A DNA stretch of 38,168 nucleotides, taken from Haplomitrium mnioides. Lineage: Eukaryota > Marchantiophyta > Haplomitriopsida > Calobryales. Every line of letters begins with the position of its first letter. Position 1 is the first letter of the stretch. The position numbers and the translations under genes are program-made. The notes under the pieces were generated by a model. It saw only the letters and a program-made list of their open reading frames with translations, was not told where the DNA came from and ran no database searches. The stretch spans positions 1 to 38,168 of the forward strand of contig JBNGIS010018087.1 in NCBI GenBank assembly GCA_049999725.1, written 5' to 3'. Positions 20,756 to 29,990 of this stretch are shown piece after piece.

Positions 20756-21160
20756 TCAAAGGAAAAGCTCGATTGGCCCTTGCAGGGCGCACCTCTGCTT
20801 GTGGGGTTGAGGCGTCCCCCTTCCCTGGCCTAGCTCGCCCTTGTGACGATCTCGCCTCCTCTTTTCATCCCTGATCCTTGCTTCCTGATTTGTGGCCACT
20901 GCAAGACATGTCCGCAATCTGCCCCTCCTCGAAGTGCCTTCGGATTTATGCATTGTGGATCCGTTCTCCCTCCTCTGATCGCTTTGCTTGGAGTGGGCGT
21001 TCCCTTCTCCCCTACTCGGCCTTGATCTTCGCATCCTTCTAAGACCCACGGATTCTCGCTGGCTTGCTTCAAATTTTGAAATGGGACCCCTCTCCTGGCT
21101 GGCGATCACTGTTCTCTTCTCATCCTCTCGCCATGATCCTATTTTCCTTCTAGGAATCAT
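20756..21160 (-). CDS. Arg/Gly-rich open frame in U3 of the LTR (hypothetical)
   Basis: A 134-codon minus-strand frame near the start of the LTR begins MIPRRKIGSWREDEKRT. It is strongly basic (Arg, Lys, Gln, Gly) and low in hydrophobic residues. The matching frame in the other full LTR is at 27866-28219 and stays open for 117 codons. In the solo LTR at 5706-9201 the corresponding region is interrupted by a stop near 6015-6030. No domain is recognised, and high GC favours chance open frames. It may be non-coding U3 sequence. Confidence 0.2.
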   Translation of the reverse strand: MIPRRKIGSWREDEKRTVIASQERGPISKFEASQRESVGLRRMRRSRPSRGEGNAHSKQSDQRRENGSTMHKSEGTSRRGRLRTCLAVATNQEARIRDEKRRRDRHKGELGQGRGTPQPHKQRCALQGPIELFL

Positions 21161-21295
21161 GCGTCCTGCTCTTACTAGTTGTTTGAGAGTAATCCACTGC
21201 TCCTAAGAGACCTTCACACTTGCAAAGGGGCATTGTGTCACTGATGCTTTCGATTTTCTGAATTCAGCTTTAGTGACCCAATTTGCTAGCTGACA

Positions 21296-21310
21296 TAACT
21301 CCCCTTTCAA
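21296..21310 (-). promoter_or_regulatory. Polypurine tract
   Basis: The minus strand reads TTGAAAGGGGAGTTA and then the LTR start TGTCAGC. The purine run AAAGGGGAG immediately before a TG LTR end is the usual plus-strand primer. Confidence 0.75.
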
Positions 21311-21419
21311 GTGTGAAGTGTCTCCGTGAACACACTTCTTCTCCCTCAATTGGTGGGTGCCTCTGCTGACTAGTTGTTGGCTCGAATTCTGCAACTCCTG
21401 CAATACAACCCCACAAACC

Positions 21420-21455
21420 CCCCCCCCGAAACGAAACACACACACACACACACAA
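21420..21455. repeat. C run and (CA)n microsatellite
   Basis: A run of about eight C, a short GAAACGAAA spacer and about nine CA repeats lie between the protease region and the polypurine tract of the nested element. Confidence 0.8.
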
Positions 21456-21491
21456 TAGCTTACCTCTGCTGACTGGCCACCCTTGATGGGG

Positions 21492-22694
21492 TCACAGTTG
21501 GGCTCTTTTCCTTCTTCTCCTGATTCTCATATTTTTCGATCTGTCGAAGTGCACCTTGCTGTCCCCTACTAGCATTAGAGTAGCCAGTTGAACCCCGCCT
21601 TCCTCTTGATGAGCTTCTTCGGACTTCCCCGTGTTGGCTTTCTCCATCCGATAAGGCACTTCAGACCTTTCTCTCTTGATCCTAGTGTCCTCGCCTCTGG
21701 ATTGATCTTTTGTGGATTCCCCCCACTGGTGCTCTATCTCGTCATAGGTGGATAATTTGATTTGGTTGACTGACACGACACCCTCCTCGGACAGATCCTC
21801 CTTTGTTGCTTTGCTCACCACTTGCACCTAGTAGTGGCACTCCGAGTCCTCTTCTTCGTCGGACCACTCACTATCATACTCCGCCTCAGACTGTGTTTCC
21901 CCCAAGTGAGGAACATGACTGTAATGCATTGTCGTTCTTTTGGGGCCGAACACCAGTGTGGAGTTCTCCCAGTTGTGCATCACTCTAGCCCCATACAGCC
22001 ACGGCCTCTCGATCAACACCGGGTAAGGAGATGCTCTGGCGGGTCGCATTATTAGGTAATTGAGCTTGAATTCTTTCCCTCTGATGAATTTTGGAATCTG
22101 CAAGAGAGAGCCCAATGGCTTTATGCGTGACCCATCCGCCAACCTCATGATTCGGGTTGTGTGTTAGAATTCCATGAATCCCAACTTGTGAGTTGTCTCC
22201 TCCACCATGATGTTGACCCCTGCCCCTCCATCTACGTGCACTAGGGACAATGTGCAACCTGCGATCTGGATGTCAATCTCAAGAGCCTCCTTGTCCTCAC
22301 AGACCAGTTGCAAATCTACTGGAGCTCCCACCTTGGATAGCATCCTTCTCCTCTTCGCTTCCATCAGCAATTCTCGGAGCTGTCTCTGATACAGTGAGCT
22401 ATCCTTGATAAGTTGGCCCACTGTAGCCGTGACAGGGCAATTTCTCACGTTCACTTGAATGCTGTAGGGGTGGCTTTTGTCCCCTCTTCTACAGTTGCAC
22501 CCATCTTTTGTTCCTCCTGGGTTCCCCCTGTTGCTTCCGGACCTCCTTGAAGGTCTTTTTGGCACCCTCTCTTCTTTCAGAGCCTCCAAAGCCTCCAATT
22601 GCTTTCTCACCTGGTCCTGCTGCTCGAGGTAGAACCATTTTGGATTATCCCTTCGATAATCCGAATCGCTTCGAGGCAAGGTCGCTCGAGCCAC
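21492..22694 (-). pseudogene. Retropepsin-like protease region of the nested element
   Basis: A single minus-strand frame runs from 22694 to 21492 with only two stops: TAA at 22164-22166 and TAG at 21828-21830. After a charged segment (RKQLEALEALKEERVPKRP) it reads PVTATVGQLIKDSSLYQ, then the active-site-like HVDGGAGVNIM, then MRLADGSRIKPLGSL and SPYPVLIERPWLYGARVM. This order matches the retropepsin-like domain of plant gypsy polyproteins, which cleave Gag and Pol. The Asp-Gly-Gly in place of Asp-Ser/Thr-Gly is, from memory, shared by a family of plant gypsy elements and need not mean inactivity. Downstream is a low-complexity charged tail and no YXDD or integrase motif. Confidence 0.75.
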
Positions 22695-22724
22695 TTCCTT
22701 CTTAGCTCTTCACTCGGACTTCTT

Positions 22725-23224
22725 TTAGCTTCTCTTTGTGGCCTTCGCCCTTACCCGGATCATCACCCAGAAACAATCCTTGGGAGTTGGGGTCTCCCAG
22801 CCCGGCAATTCAGCTTCCTCCTCCATCTCTAGTGTGATCAGATTGACAATTGAGGTGGGAGGAGGATTCGTGCTTGGCCCAGGGGAGCATCGGGTCTTCG
22901 GTTCGGAAAATTCACCGCCACATGCCCCTCCACCTTGCATTGGAAGCACAAGGGAGGTGGTTGGCCATAACCGCTCTTCCACGGCTCCGGACAGCTTGAC
23001 GAAATGTGGCAAGGCTGGCCACAATTCCAACAAACCATGATTGTGGTCCTGAGTGGCCATGGGTCAGCCCACTGATTCATTGGTCCTACGTTCCCTCCTG
23101 CAAACCTGCTTAGAATTGTCCAAGGTCCCTCGCTGATTTGATACACTATTTCTGGGGCCTCCTCCATGACATATTTTACCTCCTCTCTCATGTACTCTCG
23201 CGCTTCCTCCCTCTTATAATGCAC
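22725..23224 (-). pseudogene. Gag C-terminal part with zinc knuckles
   Basis: Minus-strand frame 22838-23224 has a complete CCHC knuckle, CWNCGQPCHISSSC (C-x2-C-x4-H-x4-C). A second, CFQCKVEGHVAVNF, has lost its last Cys to Phe. Such knuckles bind RNA during packaging. Coding then shifts frame: the frame at 22725-23060 supplies NLITLEMEEEAELPGWETPT, which leads on towards the protease frame. At least one frameshift near 22850-22900 therefore breaks the gag-protease fusion. Confidence 0.7.
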
Positions 23225-23290
23225 AACGTTAATGTTGTTTGGACACTCCTGAGGGGAGTGTTCGTGCTGCTTGCATTGGACGCACCAGAC

Positions 23291-23890
23291 TCAAACTCTC
23301 CAAGTTGGTAGGGGTCTTCTCTCCAGTTTGATCCCTACCATGAGGATGTTCATCACCTCCATCTTGGCGCTCAGCTCCTCAATTCGATCCCTCCCCCATG
23401 GCTTCCTACTCGCCTCGGGTTCGGGTTTAGTTTTCTTGTATCTCCCCTTGTTGGCCCCCTTGCAATGATGCACCTCCTTGACCGACTTCTTCTTCTTCTT
23501 GAGCTCCTTCTTCTTCTTCTTCTTCTTTCTAGATGACCGGTCTTCCTCTGAGCTACTGCTGCTTGACTCATTCTCGCTTTCCGAGGAGGACTCGGAACTC
23601 TGATCCGTCTCCTCGTCACTGTCCGAGGTGTATGAAGAATCATCAGAGTCGTATCTAGCCCGTGCCTTTCTTCGGGAACTGGTGAGGGAAGCCCTCACAT
23701 GGGATCGGGCTGCATTGATAGCGTCCTCCAGAGTCTCTGGATCCGCCTGTCTTGCCCAGGTTCCAATCCCTCTCGGTAGAGCCGCCAGGAACCACGCTGT
23801 GAGCATCCTGTCAGTGGCTAGCGGGTTCAGCTTCCTCGCCACCTTCTTGAAACGTTGGAGGAATTTCCTCACAGACTCCTTCTTTTTCAT
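23291..23890 (-). pseudogene. Gag capsid C-terminal part and basic/acidic linker
   Basis: The 199-codon frame begins with the retrotransposon gag signature ESVRKFLQRFKKVARKLNPL and continues AWFLAALPRGIGTWARQADP. Next is a Ser/Asp/Glu-rich tract of about 40 residues and then a Lys-rich tract (RKKKKKKKELKKKKK). It belongs to the Retrotrans_gag type of capsid, which forms the particle around the RNA. It follows the N-terminal piece at 23995-24246 after a stop and frame change near 23896. Charged low-complexity linkers before the zinc knuckle are common in plant gypsy Gag. Confidence 0.75.
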
Positions 23891-24246
23891 CTTGAGCTAA
23901 CCCATCTTGATCAACGCTTCCGTCTCTTCACCAATCCCACAAAACTCCACTATGAAGGCCACCTTGAATGCATGCCAGTCTCTTTTGACATTGTCTAGCA
24001 AATCTTTGTACCAGGGCTGGCCTCTCTCTTCAACACTACCGACAGGATTCCAATCTTCACATGGGCCTCCCCATTTGCTGCTGTAGTGTTCTCAAAGTCA
24101 TCCAACCATGCATCTGGGTCATCTTTCGGGCATCCCTTGAAGGACTTATACTTGAATCTTCCCCGAAGCCCAGAAGGGGGTACAGGATTGGCCATCCCTC
24201 CACTGGCCACTGCCACTTCCACCCAGAAATCTCTTATTTCAGCCAC
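23891..24246 (-). pseudogene. Gag N-terminal part
   Basis: A frame from ATG at 24246 reads MAEIRDFWVEVAVASGGMAN, then GLRGRFKYKSFKGCPKDD, AWLDDFEN and HVKIGILSVVLKREA. A frameshift near 24010 leads to NVKRDWHAFKVA in another frame and on to the capsid block. The ATG lies 158 bp after the LTR end, a short leader. An alternative start, MANPVPPSG, is 17 codons further in. The truncated copy at 16792-17170 has the same organisation. Confidence 0.7.
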
Positions 24247-24376
24247 TCTTCCTCAACAGACTCAACCCCCTGTTGCTCTGTTTCTAGGAAGTGGCTTTCT
24301 TGCAAACAGACTTGAGTCTCAAGTGCACAAACCAGTGTCTCTGGTTTGGGTTGGTCTCAGGTTTCTCCAAACTTTT

Positions 24377-24395
24377 GGCCCTCCTTCTAGTACCA
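24377..24395 (-). promoter_or_regulatory. Primer-binding site after the first LTR
   Basis: The minus strand reads TGGTACTAGAAGGAGGGCC, separated from the LTR end (GGAGCGACA) by TGAATTTT. It starts with TGG as required to pair with a tRNA CCA end. It resembles the initiator-Met site only in its first five bases, so the primer tRNA is unassigned. Confidence 0.5.
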
Positions 24396-26419
24396 AAAAT
24401 TCATGTCGCTCCTCTGTTCCAGGCCTTAACCCTTCCAATTGCCTATTTGGAGGCAGAGGAGGACGAATAATGGGCTTTCAGGTTCTTTTCTGAGATGGCC
24501 CCTTGTCAGTTACCACTTTCAGACCTTAAGGGCTCTACCTTTCCTTACATACCTTATATTCACCTCTTACTCTTCTTCTACTTGCACTCAAGTCAGTTGT
24601 TCAAACACCTCCAAGTCCACATTCATTATCCCCCTCAGTTGTGATTTGTGTAATTCTTCCTCTTTATTCCAAGAGCCCAATGACTCAAGCCCTATCACCT
24701 TATTTGTGCTTGGGGCAGAATGGGTGCTATGACCTGCATCAATGTTCAACATAATAGGACTGGACTCCCCCTCTCAAGGTTGTCACAAGATTGATACAAT
24801 TGTTTTTCCTAGTTATCCTAAGTATGAACTAAGTCCTAAACTATCATACAAGATCAAAAGCAAAGAGCATTCACCCTCAAGATCACTTAGCTGTGTCAAG
24901 AGACTTGACTCCCCCTCCAAAGCTGTCCCAAGATCTGCTCAACTGGTACTGATGTCTTCTAATCTAATAAACCTCTAGAATACAATTGCAGAAAGTAAAT
25001 CTAACTACACATATATGCACAAACACTTTATACAATATATTGCAAAGAGAAACAAAGTCCTTGAAGGCCCTTTAAATTTCCACCAACTGATACCTCCCTT
25101 CTGAATCCTTTGCTGTCTTACAACCTACAGCCAACAACTACCCACACGCCCTTCTCTCCAAATAGTTTTTTAACTTCCCTCGCGAGAAGCCCTCACTTTA
25201 CTTCCTCAGGCTAGGAAGAGGATTTCTTTGACTTCCATCTCTGGAAGACAGTTTTCCCAACTACAGGTAGCCCACTCCACCCCAAGCCTCGACGAGTCTT
25301 ACTACGCAGTGCGCGGACACTAACGCAGCCCCCTCTCTCAGCTCCACTTAGGAATTACACCATAGTGTACTCCGAACACTCTGGTTGATGCTTCTGCACA
25401 AGGAATGGCAGAGATGACTCCAAGCTCCTCACTTGACAGCCCCTCCCAAAGTCTTAGCAGGCAAGAATCCCTTTTAGACTCCCGTATCGGTCCACCTCTG
25501 CTCTGGTCCACTCACGAAAACGAGTTCACCTAGATCACCCGAGCCTCTTTAGCTCCTCACTAAGCGATTCTCGGCGCCCCTCCAGTCCACCTCTTAATCC
25601 CCGCTTGTCTCTTGGAGCTAGTTCACCCGCTTCACGTAATATTCTCACTAGATTCCCACTCCTGCCCTCCCCCCCCCCCCCCTCTCGTTGTGATTTCCTT
25701 GTCTTAAGGTCGTTCTGCTCCTCATAGAAAATGCATAGGTGACCCCTAGCTCCTCACTTGGCGACCTCTCCCAAAGTTTAAGCCGGCCAGAATCCCTTCT
25801 AGACCCTCATATCAGTCCACCTTTGCATTGGTCCACTCACGATGACGAGTTCACATGCATCGCCCGATCCTCTTGAGCTCCTCACTCAGCGATTTTAGGC
25901 GCCCCTCCAGTCCACCTCTGAATCCCTGCTTGCCCCCTGGAGCTAGTTCACCCGCTTCACGTGATCTTCTCAATGGATTCCCACTTCAGCCCCCCTCGTT
26001 GCGATTTCCATGTCGTGCAATTGCTTCAAGTCCTTTGATTGCTTGTGCATCAACTTGAACGAATTTGAAGGCCATCCATGCATCCCCCCCCCCCCCCCCC
26101 CCCCCCGCCCGCGCGTGCTGATCCCTTGAGCTCGATCCGAAGAATAGTCGTTAATCTTGTTGGCTCGGAATAGGGGGTGACGACGTGTGTCTCACGAGGT
26201 CGTTATTCCCGTTACTTCGGAATGGGAGAAGGCGCCGCGTGTCTTGTGGGGTGGTTAGGAAAATCCAAGTACAACTGTAACATTAATAGAGAGTCCGAGG
26301 AATCTTGCGGGTCGAGATTCCACAAATTCCCACATAGCCAAGTTTGAAGGGTTCCTCATAACAGAGTTCCAAAGCGTCCCGCGAAACCTAGTCAACGGAA
26401 TCTCCGCAGATTCCCAAGT

Positions 26420-26860
26420 GATCCTCCGTGCTCCACGTCATCCGCAGCTCCGTCGTCCAAAGCCGCAAGAGGGTAGGCGGACCGTCGCGCTGACCCCCTC
26501 TTCCGAAGTTGACCCACTCGTGGCCCGATGTCCGATGAGCTTCCACCTGTTGTCGTGTGTCCTCTGACTTGCTCGAGGCTCCCGGGGTTGCCACATCATT
26601 CAAAGAGCGACGTTCAACGCCGCCCCGCAAGGGGGTAGACAGACCGCCGGCTGACTTTCTTCCGAAGTTGACCCACGGAATCCCCTCCGAGCTTCTGAGG
26701 ACGCCACGTCGTCCGAAGGTCGCCATCCGACACTGCCCCGCAAGGGGGTAGGGGGACCGTCGCGTTGACCTCCGGGAACTTCCCTCTCATTCGTCCACGT
26801 TTCTGAGACCATCCGCAGACTCCCTGCGCTCGCCATGTTATCCGAAGAACCTCTCTTCGC
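26420..26860. repeat. GATGACGTGG tandem array in the first LTR (inverted)
   Basis: CCACGTCATCC near 26433, CCACATCATTC near 26590, CCACGTCGTCC near 26704 and GCCATGTTATCC near 26833 mark degenerate units equivalent to those at 19350-19800. Confidence 0.55.
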
Positions 26861-27865
26861 CGAGTAAGAACTATGTCAATGTTGCTATTCCGCCATCCCT
26901 TCGAGATAAGAACAATGCATGCACCCGAGGCTCCCTTCGTTAAGTTTTCCCAAAGCTTGATATAAGAACTACAAGGCTCCTTTGAACCATTTGCCCCTCT
27001 GTCAAACTTTTGGATGCCACGGTTGTACTTCGTTGAACTTTCTCCCTTGGTCATGCCGAATCTGCAAAGGATCACCTTTTCAGCGTCGCTTGCTCCTCCA
27101 TCAGTCGGACATGCGTTAACTTGTTTTTCCAACCGACTCCATCTGGCTCCCCGATTCTTTGATATATTGCCTTTTTGGCGTATCCCTCTTTTCTCCCAAC
27201 CGGATCGACACCATATCGCCCTTCTGGCTCAGCCTTCTTCCCGTTGGACGGTTCGTGATGGATCACCATTTCAGCACTGCCGCTCTTCGTTGAGCCAGAT
27301 CGTTGATAAGTTGCCTTTTCGCCTCCACTCGCTCTTTGTCTGACCGTTTGGTGATTTGTCCCCCTTTCGACTCTCTTCTTCTTTTCCTCCTGTCGGATCC
27401 CGACTAAGTCACCCTTTTGGCTTCGACGGTTCTTCCTTGGTCGGATCATCGACAAATCACCTCTTCGGCACTCGTCGGTTCTCTTGTGACCGAATTTGCG
27501 CTAAGTCACCCCTTCAGCTTCCTCGATCCTCCTCTACTCGGATCTTCGATAAGTCACCCTTCTGGCACTCTTCCATTTTCCTTCAGCCAGACCCATGATA
27601 TGTCACCTTTTCGGGTCTTCCTCCTCGCTCCCCAGTTGGACTCTCATCGGATCCTTGTTAAGCGGAGTCCCCACGTTTTTAAGACGGATCGGAACCCCCT
27701 TAACTGGGATCCCTACTTGGGGAGGCGACTTCCCAAAGATCTTCGGGCTTCCTGAAGCTGCCACGTCATCCGAAGAATCCCGTGAATCGCTTCGGAGACG
27801 CCACGTTTCCGTGGAATCTCGCGGGGCTTTCAAGGAACTCCACGTTTCCGCTAGGATCCGCGGAT

Positions 27866-28219
27866 TCAAAGGAAAAGCTTGATCGGCCCTTGCAGGGCGT
27901 GCCCTTGCTTGCGGGATCGAGGGATCCCTCTTCCCTGGCCTAGCTCGTCCTTGTGACGATCTCGCCTCCTCCTTTCATCCATGATCTTTGCTTCCTGATT
28001 TGTGGCTGCTGCATGACATGTCTGCGATCTGCCCCTTCTCTGAGGGCCTTCGGATTTCTGCGTTGTGGATCTGTTCTCCCTCCTCTGATCGCTTCGCTTG
28101 GAGTGGGCGTTCCCTTCTCCCTTGCTCGGCCTCGATCTCTGCATCCTTCTGAGGCCCACGGATTCTCGTTGGCCTGCTTTGAATTTTGAAATGGGACCTC
28201 TCCTCTGGCTGGCGATCAC
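27866..28219 (-). CDS. Arg-rich open frame in U3 of the first LTR (hypothetical)
   Basis: A 117-codon frame with landmarks RGPISKFKAGQRESVGLRRM and GEGNAHSKRSDQRREN is collinear with the frame at 20756-21160 in the other LTR. Shared descent of the two LTRs explains the similarity, so conservation is not proof of coding. No domain is recognised. Confidence 0.2.
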   Translation of the reverse strand: MIASQRRGPISKFKAGQRESVGLRRMQRSRPSKGEGNAHSKRSDQRRENRSTTQKSEGPQRRGRSQTCHAAATNQEAKIMDERRRRDRHKDELGQGRGIPRSRKQGHALQGPIKLFL

Positions 28220-28405
28220 TATTCTCTTCTCATCCTCCCGCCATGATCATGTTTTCCTCCTAAGAATTATGCGCCTTGCTCTTACTAGTTGTTTGAGAGT
28301 AATCCGCTGCTCTTGAGAGACCTTCACACTTGCAAAGGGGCATTGTGTCACTAATGCTTCCGATTTTCTAAATTCAGCTTTAGTGACTCAATTCGCTGGC
28401 TGACA

Positions 28406-28410
28406 ATATT
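28406..28410 (+). repeat. Target-site duplication, right copy (ATATT)
   Basis: Identical to 16778-16782 and directly after the terminal TGACA of the first LTR. Confidence 0.8.
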
Positions 28411-29315
28411 GATGAAGATTCTATTTTGGTATGGTTTTGTCCTCTCAATCCTCAAGGTGGTCTACATCAATCAAAAACTTATTTCAAAGGAACAAACAAT
28501 GTTATTGATGATGTTTGAGATCTCGAAGATAATGAGTTATCTACGATAGCTAGATTTTCCTATGGATCGAATTGACCGGCAAGACATAATAATTCTTTTT
28601 TATGAGCCAAGACCCAAATAGGTGAACACTTTACGTGAAAATTCTCTACCAAAGTCCATCGTGATGAGAGCTTTGTGAAGAAAAAGCTTGATGTAATATC
28701 AATTTTGAAAGTGAGGAGGATTTCGTGTTGTCAAAATAATTATTTGTTGTTCTGCAAGACATGTTTTTTTTTAAATGTGAGAGAAATGTATTTTTGATAA
28801 AGCATGAAGAATCAATATATCACATTGCAGTGAGGAATACCAAGAAAAGACTCTAATGTTGACAGTTGGTTCACACTGCTTGGTGGTACCATTGTCTATA
28901 GACAAGCCTTCGAATTAATATGATCAGTAGGGAATGATAAAATTCAAAGAATTCAAATCTCAAAAATGCAGATTCTACAGGCATTTTTTGAAATAAAAAA
29001 TTATATGCTAAAGGAGTATTTTGTGCATGAATGGATGGACAATTTTTTTTTCTAGGGACACTATAAGAGAATGCCCACTCACAAAGTTTATAGCTTGGTC
29101 GATAATTTTACAAAATGGAAAGTTCATGGCTACTACATAATTTATTTGAAAGAGAAAGATCTTAGTTGCATTATTAGTTTTTTTGGTTTTACAAAACATT
29201 GGAGAGCTGATTTTCAAAATATTAAAATTCCAAAAATAGAATATATTTGTTGTTTGTAAAACTTGCAAAGAAATAAAATCATTGCGAGAAAAAATTGTCT
29301 TAGAGTCTAACAAAG
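28411..29315 (+). pseudogene. DUF7869-type gene, coding block right of the insertion
   Basis: Continuing the frame cut by the nested element, this reads DEDSILVWFCPLNPQGG, HQSKTYFKGTNNVIDDV, DNELSTIARFSYGSN and, much later, HKVYSLVDNFTKWKVHGYY and SCIISFFGFTKHWRADFQN. Several stops interrupt it, TGA most often, at places where a Trp TGG would fit. Near the end a second frame gives CKTCKEIKSLREKIVLESN; a CxxC with a following basic helix commonly precedes the DUF7869 core in related proteins, from memory. It ends at a donor-like AAAG|GTAACA (29315|29316). Confidence 0.55.
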
Positions 29316-29990
29316 GTAACATATTTCTTCTCTTTTGAAACCTATGGTTATTATGATGCTCTTTTTACAATACTCAAAGCTTTGCTGTAGAGATGTTATG
29401 ATTTCTCAACTTAGTCCAACAAGATATCTGTTATGTTAAGTTGTTTCACAACGAGGTTAGAGTGAAATAAACCTTAGCAATTGGAGTTGTGAGGAAAAAT
29501 CTATGCTTGCATAGGGTTTGCTGCTTTTAATTTGAGTCCAAAGCACGCTGAGAGTCAAATAAAGGGAGGAAATTGTTCTCTTTGTTGGTTGTGAAGATAA
29601 ACAATATCAAGAATCATTAATGTTGTTTGCAATTCCTATGCATGCATAGATTCTGTTCTTATTTCTTTCAATTCTAGTCACGACAACCAAAGCAAGCCAA
29701 GATATTAATGTTGTTGATTTTGAGCATAGGATCAGTTATTGTTTCCACTGATCATATGCGCTTATAAGATCAACTATTGTTCCTTTGAATTCCTTGTGAG
29801 CATAGAGTCCAAGCTAGCATTGAAATTGAAGTTCCAATTTGTAACTAGAAAGGCGCAAATCTTGTTTTTCTCCTCTCAAAACTTTTGGGCATTTTGAGTC
29901 AAAGACAAGTATTTATTATGAATGTTATTCTGATTCTCTTATATTTAAATAGTCTAAAGTACATTTTTAATCTTTTTTAAAAATTTCACC
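29316..29990 (+). other. Probable intron of the DUF7869-type gene with hairpin motifs
   Basis: It starts with GTAACA after the coding block and shows no sustained coding frame. It carries the perfect palindromes CTATGCTTGCATAG (29501-29514) and CTATGCATGCATAG (29636-29649). Two GGATCA/GATCATATGCGC stretches lie near 29725-29770 and GAGCATAGAGTCC near 29800. These are the same motif family as in the minus-strand gene's introns. The acceptor is not certain. Confidence 0.4.

Larger units (their letters stand above)
17352..21295 (-). mobile_element. Second full LTR of the nested element
   Basis: On the minus strand it starts TGTCAGCTAGCAAATTGGG at 21295 and ends GAGGAGCGACA at 17352, 3944 bp. 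It aligns with the LTR at 24404-28405 along its length. In the first ~100 bp of U3 nearly all differences between the two are transitions (about nine seen by eye). A polypurine tract lies directly upstream. It contains both tandem arrays, inverted relative to + orientation, and a C9 run near 19021-19029. The long open frames on the plus strand around 19916-20572 are shadows over the tandem array. Confidence 0.85.
16783..28405 (-). mobile_element. Nested non-autonomous gypsy-like element with two full LTRs and a collapsed third
   Basis: This 11.6 kb insertion is bounded by TGTCACTCC and GGCTGACA and flanked by ATATT on both sides. In its own (minus) direction it has a full LTR (24404-28405), primer-binding site, gag, zinc knuckle, protease, polypurine tract, second LTR (17352-21295), second primer-binding site, the first ~380 bp of a second gag, and the terminal 9 bp of a U5 end. 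Only about 500 bp separate the readable protease region from the polypurine tract, so reverse transcriptase, RNase H and integrase are absent rather than merely mutated. It would depend on enzymes from another element. Relatives of its LTR at 343-2955 and 5706-9201 show the family was active here more than once. Confidence 0.8.
24404..28405 (-). mobile_element. First (5') LTR of the nested element
   Basis: On the minus strand it starts TGTCAGCCAGCGAATTGAG at 28405 and ends GGAGCGACA at 24404, 4002 bp, an unusually long LTR. It abuts the target-site copy ATATT at 28406-28410. It aligns with 17352-21295 throughout and, in opposite orientation, with 5706-9201 and 343-2955. Long C runs (about 15 near 25668-25683 and about 20 near 26086-26106) are much longer than in the other copies and may have expanded here. 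It contains the two tandem arrays of the family. Confidence 0.85.

Noticed and set aside
21420-21455. C-run plus CA repeat as a functional element
   Set aside because: Simple sequence of this kind is common and similar C-runs elsewhere in the LTRs differ in length between copies, which fits slippage.
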